Shown here piece by piece: positions 22,873 through 35,425 of a stretch of DNA of 64,000 nucleotides. Source of the stretch: Aselliscus stoliczkanus (Eukaryota; Chordata; Mammalia; Chiroptera; Hipposideridae); NCBI GenBank assembly GCA_033961575.1, contig CM066732.1:108564687-108628686 (forward strand), in the 5' to 3' direction. Positions within the stretch are counted from its first letter, which is position 1; the number at the start of each line of letters is the position of its first letter. A model generated the notes under the pieces. That model was not told the origin of the DNA and did no database searches. It was given only the letters and a program-made list of their open reading frames with translations. Both the position numbers and the translations under genes were made by a program.

Positions 22873-25829
22873 GTCTGTGGGCCCAGGCCTGCGGAGACCA
22901 AGTGTGGGACGTCAGGGAAGCAGCATCTCTGTTAAACCTCAGCCTCTGGGAAGCCTTCGGTCTTTATCTTCTCGAAAAGCCAAACGTTAAGAAGGTCATT
23001 CCTTGATTTGGGAGATGATGCTGCTAGTTCACAGACTCATAGTGCATCAGAGCCGGAAGGAATGATGGAAATATAGCCCAGTGTCCTTTTTATCTCAAAG
23101 AGAAAGCAGAAGAGAGTCCCAAAGAGGTTAGGTGCTTTTACCTAAGGGCATGTAGATTGTTCATCTTCTGTTTGCTGCTCTGAGTGGTGCTTCCAACTAC
23201 AAAGGAGGCAAGACTGCTGCAGATCTAGAGAGGGGCTGTGCCTAGAACCCAAACTGCCTAACTCCAATGGGCACCCAATACTGATTTACCACGCCACATG
23301 CTCCATTTCTGGATTCTGGCCAGTTTTACTTACAGATGATCCAGCTTTGCCAAAGCAAGCAGCAAACTGTGGCCTGATTCATATTTGGATCATACATATA
23401 TACATATGTACACATAGATCGATCTATCACCTATCCCTCCCTCCCTCCCTCCCTCCCTCCCTCCCTTCCTCCCTCCCTCCCTTCCTCCCTCCCTCCCTTC
23501 ATCCCTCCATCCCAAGACAATATATCAGAAAGTGTTCAATGAAGTCACCAGCTGGGAGTGATCTGTTCACAAGTTGAAAACACAATGAACTAGAAAAATG
23601 TGAATCAAGTAATAGAATCTAATTATGAACAGTCCACTAAAAATGACAGGAAGAACCTTAATACCAGTCTACCTAAACTTATAAAAAGGAATAATTCTCA
23701 AGGACAAAATTAACCCCCAAACCAGAAACATCCTTGATCTTCCCACATCCCAGTGGAATTTAGAGAAGGAGAGGGGCACCTAAAAATCAGCTTTAGATCT
23801 AGCAGGGAAGTTTAAATTGTCAAGGTTTTGATAAAGTCAGAGAGTGCTCAAGGCCAGGGAGCTATAGCTTGAATTTAAAAATCAGTGGAATTCTTGATTC
23901 AACTTTGCAAATAAATCGAAATACTTCTAACACCTCCAGGGTACTTGGTAGCAGTTTATATCTAGGGAGTGATGTTTCAGCCATTTATTAGATGGTCCCT
24001 CTTTAGAGGCTAGAATAACCTGGTTACAGTTTTACTGTTCTTTTATAGGATTGCTGTATATTTTGCTAATGTCCTAGTTCTGATCTCATTAGGGGAGGAC
24101 ATTTTAAGGCAAGCTGAATTCAACCCAGTTAACTAGGAAGTAATATTCTAGGACACAAACGCTTTGGTTAAAAGCAAGCTAAAGCCTCATTAGGCAGTGG
24201 CGTAAGAGCCTTCGGGTTAATGACCCTTGGCCTGGCCCCCTGAATGAATGCTCCTGCTAGGTTCTGTACAGTGCAGATTTTAGGCAGGAAGACAGCCCTG
24301 TGAAGAGGTGCTTTTAGCTAAACATTGGGTTGTTGGGTCACCTCCTTCTAGAATATTCTGACAAAAAAGAACATTTCCTTTTGCTAACTCACTGTCTAGA
24401 AGCAGTGGCATAGCTAAGCTTCATTTGCTCCTCTGTAATAGTTTAGCTATTTTTCCATTAATTACAAAATGAATAGTTCTCAAGGCCCCACCCTGTGAAG
24501 CACACGGAGTGTGGGGGGCTGTTTCCTCTCCTAATTAGCAGCTGGCAGGACTGTCTTGTTGTGACTAATATTTTGCCTGTTCCTTCACTAGCATTTAAAT
24601 GAATTCTCAGGACTCAAAAGGGCTCTCAACAACGGGCATTTTCTGTAAATTCAGAAACTCAGGTGGCAGTCTTCTGTAAATTCAGCTCTTACTTATCGTT
24701 GGTGCTTTCTGACTAGAATGAAACTGACCTCGGAGGAGTCAGGAACCACCAAACAAATGAGTTTCCATGCAGGACTTAGCTGTCTGCTCTGAGTTGGACT
24801 TTGGGACTTCTGGCTCCTGGGAGATAACTTTTTGGGTTCCTTACAGATTTCAATCAGTAACAGACATTTAGTCATTCACATGAGTTCTCTGACTTTTCCT
24901 TTTGGCACTTACCTAGGCATCCATAACTTTGTCAGTCAACTTTGACAATGGCAGATAATATTGATGTACAGATGCTGCAAACTCGTGTTTAAAACTCACA
25001 GTGCTGATTGCTTTCTTGTATGTGTGGCTCTGAGTTAACCCAGACGTGTGACAAATTGGTTGGTGACAGTGGAAACACATGCACAAATCCCACAACCCCT
25101 CAGTTCTGGGTGGGGTGGTTTGTATTAGAAGCCTCTTTTCATACACAAAGCATTTTGCAATGCTTTGCTCTTAACACTCAAAGATGCTACATTAGGACCC
25201 AGCAAGGAAGATAGAAATTACTTTGCTTTTGTGATGGTTGGTTTAGTAGAATGGGCCGACACTGTCTTTCTGTAATTCATTCTTATGTGGATTTGGGGCT
25301 GCCTGGGCTGAGTGTCTGAGGTTCCTTAGAAGAAAGAGGCAGGTGCAAAAAGGCTGTGACAGACTTGACTCCTGCAAGGCTCTGGGAAACCCTGAGCAGG
25401 AGGAAAGCAAAACATTGTCCCAAGCTTGGAGCATTTAGAAAAATACCCCGTGGGCGATATCTCAGATCCCACAGGTAACTTAGATGCCTGTTAAGCTAAG
25501 GCTGATCTTTGTAAAGTTATTGATTCATAAGGCGAACAAAAGACTTGAGGAAAACATGCTAAAATACCCTCAGTGCTTATGTTGGGGGTAATATTTTCTC
25601 CTTTTATGTATTTTCTAAATGTGCAATTACATTTTACATTATAAAAGCAATAAAACACAGTTTTTAAAATATCTTCCTTGGGCAGTGTGAGAACTAGGCA
25701 CATCCTGTCCCAAACCCTAAGGGCACTCAGCTCGGATGTCCCCGTGGGATTTCCTTGCACAGGGCGGTTCTTGCTCCTTTCTCAGGTTGGTGTAAGTTCA
25801 ATAGGCTGTGTTTGTGATTTTTTTCTTAG
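22873..25829 (+). other. CGNL1: CGNL1 intron between window exons 5 and 6
   Basis: This 3.0 kb intron has donor GTCTGT and acceptor TTTTTTTCTTAG. It contains a CCCT/CCTT microsatellite (about 23434-23513) and an old SINE-like fragment near 23040-23150. Otherwise it is unremarkable AT-rich intron sequence. Confidence 0.85.
23434..23513 (+). repeat. (CCCT)n/(CCTT)n microsatellite
   Basis: About 80 bp of CCCT units with CCTT interruptions in a CGNL1 intron; polypyrimidine on the sense strand. Confidence 0.97.
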
Positions 25830-25919
25830 GACAAGGTGTCTCAGCTGGAGATGGAGCTGGAGGAAGAAAGAAACAACTCGGACTTGCTGTCTGAGCGGAT
25901 CACTCGGAGCAGGGAACAG
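25830..25919 (+). CDS. CGNL1: CGNL1 window exon 6 (30 codons, phase 0-0), rod
   Basis: The acceptor has a strong pyrimidine tract (GATTTTTTTCTTAG) and the donor is GTAATG. The product starts DKVSQLEMELEEERNNSD and ends RITRSREQ, followed in the next exon by MEQMRNELLQER. The segment resembles the conserved distal rod of cingulins and myosin-II tails. It is 90 nt long. Confidence 0.93.
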
Positions 25920-27382
25920 GTAATGTACTGTGGTGGGATGGTGAGTGGATTGTCCTGCGTGAAAATGGAGACGTCTGAGGTTAAACCTGAGAATTCAGCT
26001 GGAGAAGGGAGGAAAGTTCAAACCTTATGGGAATGATGGAAGATTGCATGGTCTTCACCATAGTAAGCTGCTAGGAGGGAGGTGTAATATACGACATCAG
26101 GTGTAAAGTGGAACTTTCTAGAGTGGTTATGGATAACAGTCTATTAGCCATAATAGGCAAAGTTTGTTTAGAGCTGAAGCTCTAAGAATCATTAGTTCAG
26201 CAAGCAATTGTGTGAAATTTGGTAGCTAGCACTATGTTAGTGCAAATGGAAAGTCAATGATATGACGCGGTCTTTTACTTTAAGGACTTTCTAAGCTAAT
26301 TAGCAATATATAAATCTATGAGGCATTCACAGTACAATAACAATACCTTCCAAGTGTATGCTTTTGGCAGTTTTGAAAGGCGTTTCACATACATTTGATC
26401 CTTACAGCAATGCTGGGGGACATCCGGGAACAGGTCTTGCTGTCCTCACACTGTGGAGAACAGAGCTAATGTCCCAAACTAGTATAATCTCCAGGTTTTT
26501 AGAGTTTGTTTCCACTTTTTAATTAAGGAAAAGTTCAGAGTGGTTAAGTCATATCCTGTGGATGGGGTGTCACATCACCAGAAATTGGTGTACTGTGAAT
26601 TGCTTGTTATGTCCCCAATAGCGTGAGAGAGAGAATATGGAACCATTATGGGGCAAGGATTCAGAACACTCAGCAGCGGTTTTGAAGAAAACATATATTC
26701 ACTGATCTCAGCCCTTCATTTACATGACACCTTTGGATACCTGTAGAAACCTGATGGGATGTACTGTCAGTGACAGCTTACCCAGCTGTATGCCTAACTC
26801 CTGAAAATGGTGCCAGAGAAACCGTACATAGACATTTAAAAAGCTCTTCCCCTCTTGATTTGCTTTGGGCACTTTCTAAATTAAACAATGCAAACAAAAT
26901 CTAAATGCCTTGAATGATGAGGCTGAGAAAAATTTAGGAAATTATCCGTTTAAAGGATTGATATAAAAAATTTGAATTACAAATTAATTTGGGCAAAATC
27001 TTCCCTGTCCAAAGAAGCACTTTCCTCTGGTCACTCTTCCATGTTTTCATATTCACCACCTTCCCCTCAACTCAGGTGGACCAAGATTAACGTAGCCAGG
27101 GTGAGAGTAGGGACAGGAGAGGGGAGACCTGGAGGACGCCCCAGCCAGGCTGTTCTGGGGGACAGGACAGGAAAGGCAGTGTGAGACCAAGCAGCCTATC
27201 CTTTTCATGTTTTTGTTTTTCTCTTTCTCATGCTCAGTACATGATGGCCACATTACTTGTGAGCTCCCAGCCTTTCTAAGGCTTTTGTTGCATATATGTG
27301 CCCAAACTATTATTATTCAGACTGATAGATCAGGGAATCCTAATTGAGAGACAAATTTTTCAAACTTCTTTGGATGCTTGGA

Positions 27383-27399
27383 TTTTTTTTTTTTTTTTT
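27383..27399 (+). repeat. Poly-T run
   Basis: Seventeen T residues. No recognisable retroelement precedes or follows. Confidence 0.9.
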
Positions 27400-28005
27400 C
27401 AAAATCTGGCTAATGGGAAGGAGAAGGGATGGATTTGGATTTGATAAAATCATGTCTTCTTTTCCAAAACAGAGGTGAGGAGTATTGTTTTCTCACCCAA
27501 ATAAGCTTTTACCTTATATAAGGGGATGATTGACTTAAGGTTGAAGGAAGAGTCAGTTAAATAGTGGGTGTTTTACTGGCTTTGTTCTGTTTAAATCCAG
27601 AGAATCTTTTTTCCTCTCCTTATTCCAAAACCGTGTTTTCGTTTATGACAATTTTCACCCATTACGAGGGCTCCTTAGGTGCTCGGTGCTGAGCCTGTGT
27701 CTTGCACAGGCTTTCAAGGGCTTGAGAGGCTAGATGAAGGCCTCGAGTCACACATCTTGTAAGGGATGGAGCCATGATTTGTCTCCATAGCCTACTTCCT
27801 CTCACCAAGTCTCACCATCAGACTGTAAGAGTAAAGACAATTCCCCCCTCCCCCAATGCTTTTGGGGCCTCTATCCCCAAGTGAAAAATATTGCCATGGT
27901 GTCTCTTAATATGGAGGAGAATTTACATTCACCTGATTCTCTCCTGACTCTCGTTGTGAGACTAGGATTTAAATCACAAAAGAGAGGCCCAGCTTGGTGC
28001 GTTTT

Positions 28006-28390
28006 TTTGTTGTTGTTTTTTAAAGATTTTACTGGAGAATTGGAGGAGGGGAAGAGTGTTGGGGAATTGGGGAAGGAGACCAGCCAAGTTGTTGTTTTTC
28101 AGTCTTTGTAGCGGAGGGCGCCAGTTGCCTTCTGGCTTCCTGTCGGCAGCTTGTGGCCTCTAAGCTCAAGGTGCTGTGTTCAGTCTTAGTTGCAGGTGGG
28201 CATAGCCCACCATTGAACAGTCAATCTTGTTGTTACACCAGCTGAGCCATCCTGCCACCTGTTGGCAGCTCAGTGACAGCTCAGCTAGGGCACAGCGTTC
28301 ACTGGCCCATGTGGGAATCGAACCGGCGGCCCTGTTGCTCAGAGCTCACACTCTAAGCCAACTTTTAACCAACTGAACCACTCGGCCAGC
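28006..28390 (-). mobile_element. Long SINE, diverged variant, minus strand
   Basis: The plus strand begins with a T-rich run and TTTAAAGATTTTACTGGAG and ends with GAACCACTCGGCCAGCG, the reverse complement of a tRNA-like head. The B box is GGTTCGATTCC. The 3' end on its own strand is AGTAAAATCTTTAAAAAAC, with a TCTTT terminator. The body differs from the 13.6 and 47.1 kb copies over its middle, so it may be a different subfamily. Flanking repeats near 27992 and 28390 are imperfect. Confidence 0.75.
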
Positions 28391-30559
28391 GCTGGTATGT
28401 TTTAAATGAATCCATTGTTCTATTTCCTTGGGCACTGCTGTGTCCTTGCTGGTGGCTGAGTGCAAACAGTTAATGGTGTGCCTAAATGGAGAGGTGTTCT
28501 CTTGGCCAAGGAGCCCAGTGGAAAGACGATTCGCCAACCGAGGTAGCTAGCAGGGAGGATGAAAAATACCAACTTGAGAGCTCCGAGTGGCTTCAGACAT
28601 AGTCTTTCCAGGGGCCAATCGAGGCTGCTCTGTTGCCTTGGCAACTGCAGGATAAATCCCAGTGGATAAAGTCTGGGGCTTCTGCAGTCACTTGAAGGAA
28701 TTGCTCCCCAGTGGCTGCCTGACTCCGTTGCTCAATCAACACCAGGAGGATGCAAGTACCAGGACTCGGAAATAGGACTCCTTGTAGTCAGTGAGTGAAA
28801 GATCAAAATGGGATTTCTTTCTTTCTCCTTTCTTTTAATTAAAATTTACTAGTCTCAGAACTGCCTCCTATTATTTCGGCTGTTCAAAACCCAATGTGTA
28901 CAGTTGGTTAATAATAATTTTCTCATGGCTAAGTATCATTTTTAATACCAGCCAGGCATGTAGGCTCACCACCTACACTTAAAGCCCAGTGGTAAACACA
29001 GGTGATGGGGTTAAATATTGTTATTAGCAATCATAAATATCTCTGGCTTTTCATTAACCCAGGAGGCAGCTGCTTTTAATCCTGAGAGCTGGCTCAGGCC
29101 AGGGGTGCCTCTGACCTAAAACCCACTGGAATCTGATATTGTTATTTCTGATCAGAATGCTCAGGGTTTAGCATTCTTTCAGTCCAGCTCTGATAAACTG
29201 TTGCCTTCAGCTCCCATTCTGTTTTTAATTCAACTGGAAAGTTTTTGTTCAGTCTACTTAATATGGCTGAAGGGTAAACACGTAAAGTGCGAAGCTCATA
29301 TAAAGAAATGTTTTCCCAACCTCAGATTTACTTCCCTGGTCTAGAGGCTTTCTTTCCCTTGCCAGTGTGGGCTCAGGTCAAGAAGGACCTGACTTGCCAT
29401 AGTCCCAAGTCCCTGGGCCAGTCCTGGGGACCATTGTATTGAGCACAGCCAAAACATTCTGGTTCACGGTAAAGCCCATGTGTGGAAGCATTATCCACAA
29501 TGCCACGTGATAGTCCTTGTATAAGACTTTGCCTGGCAGATTTCTTTTAGAATTTAATGTCAAGCTGTTATTATTGAAGAATTGAAGGACGCCTATTGTG
29601 TTTGCCAAAAAGCTTGGTTTCCAAAAGACTCAAGAAAAATTGACTTCCTGGTCACAATAACTTAGGTTTTATGGTCACACATGTGTTCCTTCCTGTATGT
29701 CACCCTGATTTATTGTATACTTCCGTTTTTATAGCCATCTTTGAGGGGATGAGCTAGGGTAGAAATATTGTTTGTTTTGTTTTTTTCTTTGGAGAGTCAT
29801 TATTTGCCTCCCTCTCCAGGGAGGTCTTGAACCTGCAGAGGCCTTCTGGATGCTGCTTCCTGAGGGCCCCTTTTGGGGGTGGGGGGTCATTTCCTTGTGT
29901 GATTGATTTTCTAGTCAAGGGTACTGAGGGAGCAAGACTTTGGCATGGCTGCTTCTTTAAGTCACAGAGTTTGTCCTAAATCCCAGCCTAGGCCCGGTGC
30001 TGCCTGACTGCTTGGCAGTCCTCGAAGCCAGCCTCTGTGGACACATCTTCCTCTGGGCTCTGAAGTCCTCGCCAGAACTGCCCCTCCTTGTAGGATGTGC
30101 CCATAACTGAGAGCTCTGGTCATCTGGCTTTGCTGAGAGGGAGAAAAGGAGCATGTGATTTTCAGCCAGAAAGCCTGGGTTAGAATCCCAAAGCTGCTTC
30201 CTTTGTTCCGGAACCTTCCACCTGGAAAGTGGGGGGATCACATCTGCCTCAGAGAGTGCCAGGAGCATTAATGGGCTCCTGTGTGGACATTCACAGTCAC
30301 TGAGTGCCTGTCGCCAGGGCCTCTTGATTCTTGGTACTTCCCTCCTCTGTCCTCAGGCTGGAGCACAGCTGCAGAGGTCACCACCTGAACCCCTAAAAAC
30401 AGATGCTGTACAGCTGCACCAAGACCCTGGCCTCTGCACTGTAGGCCTTTTATTGTCTTTTGGCCTCACATCCCACAGCAACTAAATTTCTAAATTTCTT
30501 TCTCTACAAACCTCCAGTTCTTTCTTATCCCTTTACTTTTGGGAAAATAGTCTCCCCTG

Positions 30560-30600
30560 CCTCCCTCCCTCCCTCCCTCCCTCCCTCCCTCTTTCCCTCT
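30560..30600 (+). repeat. (CCCT)n microsatellite
   Basis: About ten CCCT units in the long intron between window exons 6 and 7. Confidence 0.97.
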
Positions 30601-33600
30601 CCTGCCTCCAAGCTACAGAAACCTGCCTCTCCTAAGCCCTGAGTTATGCTTTCTCTCCTACATTCAGAGAAAGGTTCTCCCCGACTCTCATGCTGACCCC
30701 AGTGCAGTGCCTGAAACCCGTCACTCCCTCACTGGACAGTCAGTCTTTCTGTCACACTCCCTTCTTATCACAGTCCATCATCTGTAACTTTTCCCTCCTC
30801 CATGAGCCTCACCCTCACCTGCCAAAAGGTGCATGGCACCTCTCTTGCCAACCCCTGTGCGATCTCTCTAGCCCCCTGGTTGTAGTGTCACCTATCACCA
30901 ATGGAGTTCTAGAGGAGAGGCACCTCCCCCCACTTTCATATCCAGCTTCTTCTAAGTTCTGTAGTTTGGTTCTCTCTCTGCTGAGCCTTCCAGACCGAAC
31001 GAATTGTCCAGCTCAGGTGCCTTATGCACAACCCTTCTGCCTGACCTTACTCAATACTCGCCCTTTTCGGCTTTGGGGACAGGATAGTGTCCTGGTTTTC
31101 TCTGGGTCTTTCCTAACGGGGTGGAGGTAGGAAGGGCACAGTCCCAGATCCCTCTCGGCCTTCATTTCTCCTTGGTGATTTCATCTGTCCTGTGGCTTCA
31201 ACTGGCATCACGAAGTCTCCCCACCTGCATCTGCAGCCTCTCCTGGACTGTGTCAGGGTTAAATGAGTAACACCATAAAACTGCGGAAGACTTCCTTTAG
31301 TAAGAGCAGTACAGGCGTTTGCTGTTGTCATAATATTATATTATAATGGGCCTTGTGTGACTGCTCCCTGCCTGCGTCTCCACCTCATCTCTTAACCTAT
31401 CTTTATTCCCCACACGTCCAATTCAGTCCTTTTCATTCTCCTAGCACTCCTTTCCTCTTTCTCACCTAAAGCTGCAGTTCCTCTCCTGCCCCTTTCTCTA
31501 CCCTGCCTGATGCTGACCTCTCAGTTAGGTCCCAGCTTGGGGTCACTTTCTCTGGGGAATGTCCCTGGCCTTTAGTCTGCTATGACCACTGCTGTGTACC
31601 CTTCCCCAGCACTGCCTTTCCCCGTTTTAGTAACACTGATCACCTGTACAGGACTTGTTTGTTTGTCCCCCATGAGGCTATAATGAGAGTGGGCACTTGG
31701 TCAGCCTTTTTGTCACAGTGTCCTAGCGCTAGTAGTATAGTCTGAACAAATGGTTGAAACCACCTCATCATTCTAGGCTCCCACCCTTCAGCATGCAAGC
31801 ATGTGTGTTCACAAACACACACTCTCACCTTGACAGAGTGGGTCTTTTCCAGGACACTCCGAAATGCCTAGAAACATGGGATGGCTACGCTAGCCTGAGG
31901 ATGGAGGCAGGGGCCTCTGGCTTCCTCAGAAGGGGAGCTGCACAGCACCCCAAAAGGTGGAGGAGACACCAAAATGTGCTTTCACTGTGTCATAGGCCAG
32001 CTTCAAGGCTGGCTCTTTCAAGTTCCTTGTTTGAGGCATGAGGAGTCTGCCTCCCAGAGATGAGAAGACCAAGGTCACATGCCATTGTACCCAGAGCCCG
32101 GAAAGGAAGGGAAGTGGGGCCACCGCTGCTTGTCTGTGATTCCTTCCCATCGCAGTGAAAGTTGAACTGTGTCCTCAGCGAAGTCCGGCTCTGCCCAGGC
32201 AGCATGAATGGAACACTTTCCCCTGGAAGGCATGTCATGGTCCCGTGGCCCAGCCGTGCTGATGCCCTCCATGCATGGTGTCATCGGCTGGTTCACAGCC
32301 GTGTTCAGAGTGGGGCTGTGAGCCTGCATTCGTTACCCAAGGACTTTGTGCTCTTACAGCAGTTACAGGACTCGTTCCAGCATGAGGGTTCGGGGCCCAG
32401 AGTGGGAGTGGGCCGCGGGCAGCATTTTATGTGCTCTGCCCGCTGACCCTTTGCATGGCTGGCATTTTTTCCCTGCTGCACACAAGGATGCCCTAAGGAG
32501 ACTGCCTGCCTCCTTGGGTCTTGCTTTATACATGACAGCTGTATTTGAACCCGAGGTCTGGTTGAAGCCTTTTCACTGAGCTGGTCTAGAGAGAGCAGGC
32601 GGAGTAGTGGGCAGAGAGCAGTGGGTTCGCTGGGCTTCTAGTCCTGCACCTTCAGTTGTGTGTATAATTGTCCAGGACCTCAGCGTCCTCTGCTGTACAG
32701 TTCTGAATCCCCATGATTTAGAAGCCTGCCAGGCAGAAATGCAAAAATATGAGTGCTATTATTCTTATTAATTACTATTATTTGGACCATACAGATACCC
32801 ACTTCTACGGGCACAGTCCCAGCTTCCCCCTGTGGTATCCAAGGCCTCTGTGTCCGAGCCCTGCCCATCACCAGTCTCATTCCTCACCACTCCCTGTCAC
32901 CCACTCTGGGCCAGCCCCGCCAGGCCGCTTGTCATTCCCTGTATGCACCGCGGTCAGGTCAGGGGGAGATGGGGGCAGATGCAAGCCTGGCCCAGTGGGT
33001 GCTGCTGTCCTGGCAGGGAAGGGGTGAGCTTATCTTTTACCCACTAGAGTGCTTGTGCAGGTGGTGAAAATACAAGTGGAGGCCAGGCTGGGTGAGACGT
33101 TAAAATGTTCCCCAGACACCCAGGGACTCCTGTGTGTACACTTCTTACCCGGGTTGGACTCCATCCTTGAGGAGGAAGGGGTGATTTTATTTTCCCGGCG
33201 CACCTTCTTAGTCCCCCTGGCTCCTCTGGACAGTGCTGGGAACGGTCTGGGGCCACCGCCTATGATGCTCATTTCACTGCCGCCGAAAGCGCACTGGGGA
33301 TGGAGAACAGAGATGCTGAAGGGCGGGCAACTGGGTTTTTTTCCTGACGCTGCTCAGTGAGGCTCATTTCCTATTAATATAGAAGAAGTCCTCAGTGACA
33401 TTTAGCCTTTGCCGGGTCCCCTGGAGCTGCACAGTGTTCTTGCTGGCTTCTGTTTCTGGCATAAGAAGGGAGAAATCTAGCAGCGTCTGTGGAAGCCCTT
33501 TCAATAGTTTGAACTTGTAATTCAAGAGTCAGGAGTTCAGGGAATACTAGCTCCCCCATTACTAGTTGTGTAGATCTTGGGAAAGTTGGGTGACTGACTC

Positions 33601-33839
33601 TTCCTGGCTTGCCTGGGACTTTCCCAGTTTTAACATTCAAAGTCCTGCGTCCTGAGCACATCCTTGGTCCGGGGCAAGCTGGGATGGGTGGTCACCATAC
33701 AATTTGGCAGACTTCTCCAAGCTCTAATGTCCTCAGCAGAGACAGAATTACCTACTTCCCAGGATTGTTCTGGATGTAATAGGATAATGCATGTGAAGGG
33801 CTAATCAGTTTTAGAGCTGCCTGGAACAACAGAAGTTTA

Positions 33840-34250
33840 TTATCTCAGTTCTGGAGGCCAGAGTCTAAAATCAAAGTGTTGTTAGGGCCACACTCCCCCT
33901 GGACCTAGGAGAGTCCTTCCTTGCTCCTTCCTAGCTCCTGGCAACCTTTGCTGGTCCTTGATTTGTAGATGCTTCACTGCAGCGCCGTCGTCACACGGTG
34001 TTCTCCTTGTGTCTGGGTCTTCATATGGCCACCGTCTTCCCTCTGTGCATGTCTGTCTCTGCATCCAAGGTTCCCCTTTTGGTAATGACCCCAGTTATGC
34101 GGGATAGGGCCCACTTCATTTTTACTTGATTACCTCTGTAAAGACCCTGTTTCCAGAGAAGGTTACATGTGAGGCACTCGGGTGGGGGTTAGGGTGTCAG
34201 TGTATTTTTCTGGAGGGACACAGCTCAACTCATAATAGCAGGGTTAGCTA
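33840..34250. repeat. Interspersed repeat, family not resolved
   Basis: 'cagttctggaggccagagtc', 'gggtcttcatatggccaccg', 'attacctctgtaaagaccct' and 'gagggacacagctcaactca' match a mammal-wide repeat I remember seeing but cannot name with certainty. It may be LTR-like. The truncated long SINE begins directly after it. Confidence 0.5.
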
Positions 34251-34259
34251 TAACTACTA

Positions 34260-34425
34260 TTTTTTTTTTTTAAGATTTTATTGGGGATTTAGGGAGGGGG
34301 AGCAGACAAGTTGTCCTTTTGTTCTTTAGTCTAGTTGTAGAGGACGTCGCTTCACTGGCCCGTGTTGGTATTGTGATCATTGAGTTCTTTCCGGCTGAGG
34401 CAGATTGGTCACTGGACATTGGACG
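34260..34425 (-). mobile_element. Long SINE, head-truncated, minus strand
   Basis: The 3' end on the minus strand is complete (CCCCAATAAAATCTTAAAAA), and about 165 bp match the distal body of the 13.6 and 47.1 kb copies ('tctagttgtagaggacgt', 'ctgaggcagattggtcactg'). The tRNA-like head is missing, so the copy is 5'-truncated. It ends ~120 bp before CGNL1 window exon 7. Confidence 0.8.
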
Positions 34426-34542
34426 GCCCCATCATGAAGAGGAGCTGATCTGATTATTGGAACTCAGTATCTGGAATCATTTCATCACAGAGGATCTAGG
34501 AACAGCCCCTCTAACCCCTGGGTTTTGCTCTGTTTGGTGTAG

Positions 34543-34626
34543 ATGGAGCAGATGAGGAACGAGCTGCTTCAGGAGAGAGCTCTGAGGCAAGACTTGGAGT
34601 GTGACAAGATTTCCCTGGAAAGACAG
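34543..34626 (+). CDS. CGNL1: CGNL1 window exon 7 (28 codons, phase 0-0), rod
   Basis: The acceptor is TGTTTGGTGTAG and the donor GTGAGA. The product is MEQMRNELLQERALRQ followed by DLECDKISLERQ. At 84 nt it is exactly 28 residues, or four heptads, the repeat unit also seen in myosin-type coiled coils. Skipping would preserve frame and register. It joins to NKDLKSRIIHLEGS. Confidence 0.93.
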
Positions 34627-35300
34627 GTGAGAGCACCTGGCCCCATGAACCCCTCCCCGCTTCCCCATGGCTTGGGGACTAGAAGCCCTTGGTGGTACCT
34701 CCTTGGTGTAGCACCCCAAGAACTCTGGGGTATACCATGCCTGAGAGAGGTATTTCTAAGACCTTTCCCTGAGAGGATTTTCCCAATAATATTAAATATG
34801 CTTGGAAGTTTAGCAGCTAGGGGAAGTGGAATTAATTATAAGTGTTATCTTCCAGATCCCAAGGCAGGCTAAATTCTAATGTAAAGGGAATAATAAAGAA
34901 CCAGTGTCACCAAACACATAAATTGCTAACAAAGCTTACTTGAGTCATTATTTCTTTTACATGCTATTCATGTAAATTCTTCACTGAATATGACATAGGA
35001 TATTGGTGAAGGAGCCCAGTTCTCCTGCTAATAGGTTTATGAAAAGCCAAGGCCATTTGATTACCAAGAATCCTAGGCCATGGCAAAGATTCCATTATAA
35101 AGGAACGTCTCTACCCTGTTCTTTTGGCCTGCTAGGGCTGGTGTGCAAGGCCGTTCCCTGGAAATACCCCTGGCTTCCCCAGGTCCTCCGAAGCCACCCA
35201 TCTTGGTGTGGAAAGCAGGCTTATCAGTCCCTGACCCATCTGTAGTCTGCCTAGGGAGCGTGGCACACACAGCCCTCAGAGCCTCCCTGTCTGATTCCAG
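34627..35300 (+). other. CGNL1: CGNL1 intron between window exons 7 and 8
   Basis: This is a 0.67 kb intron with donor GTGAGA and acceptor GTCTGATTCCAG. I see no repeat or other feature that I can name. Confidence 0.85.
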
Positions 35301-35425
35301 AACAAGGACCTAAAGAGCCGGATTATCCACCTGGAAGGTTCCTACAGGTCCAGCAAAGAGGGGCTGGTGGTGCAGATGGAGGCCAGGATTATGGAGCTGG
35401 AGGACCGTCTGGAGAGCGAGGAGAG
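35301..35425 (+). CDS. CGNL1: CGNL1 window exon 8 (phase 0-2), rod
   Basis: The acceptor is GTCTGATTCCAG. The product starts NKDLKSRIIHLEGSYRSSKE and runs on to EARIMELEDRLESEE. The exon is 125 nt and ends with AG, the first two bases of an arginine codon completed by G of the next exon, so this is the first phase-2 intron in the window. The donor is GTGAGC. This rod segment is very conserved in character with the cingulin family. Confidence 0.93.

Larger units (their letters stand above)
25920..34542 (+). other. CGNL1: CGNL1 intron between window exons 6 and 7
   Basis: This is the longest complete CGNL1 intron in the window (8.6 kb). It holds a 17-T run (27383-27399), a long minus-strand SINE (28006-28390), a CCCT repeat (30560-30600), MIR-like pieces, a ~400-bp interspersed repeat (about 33840-34250) and a truncated long SINE (34260-34425). 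Donor GTAATG, acceptor TGTTTGGTGTAG. No exon-like conserved frame was recognised. Confidence 0.85.

Noticed and set aside
23434..23513. Possible CRISPR-like or satellite array
   Set aside because: It is a simple CCCT/CCTT microsatellite without spacers.
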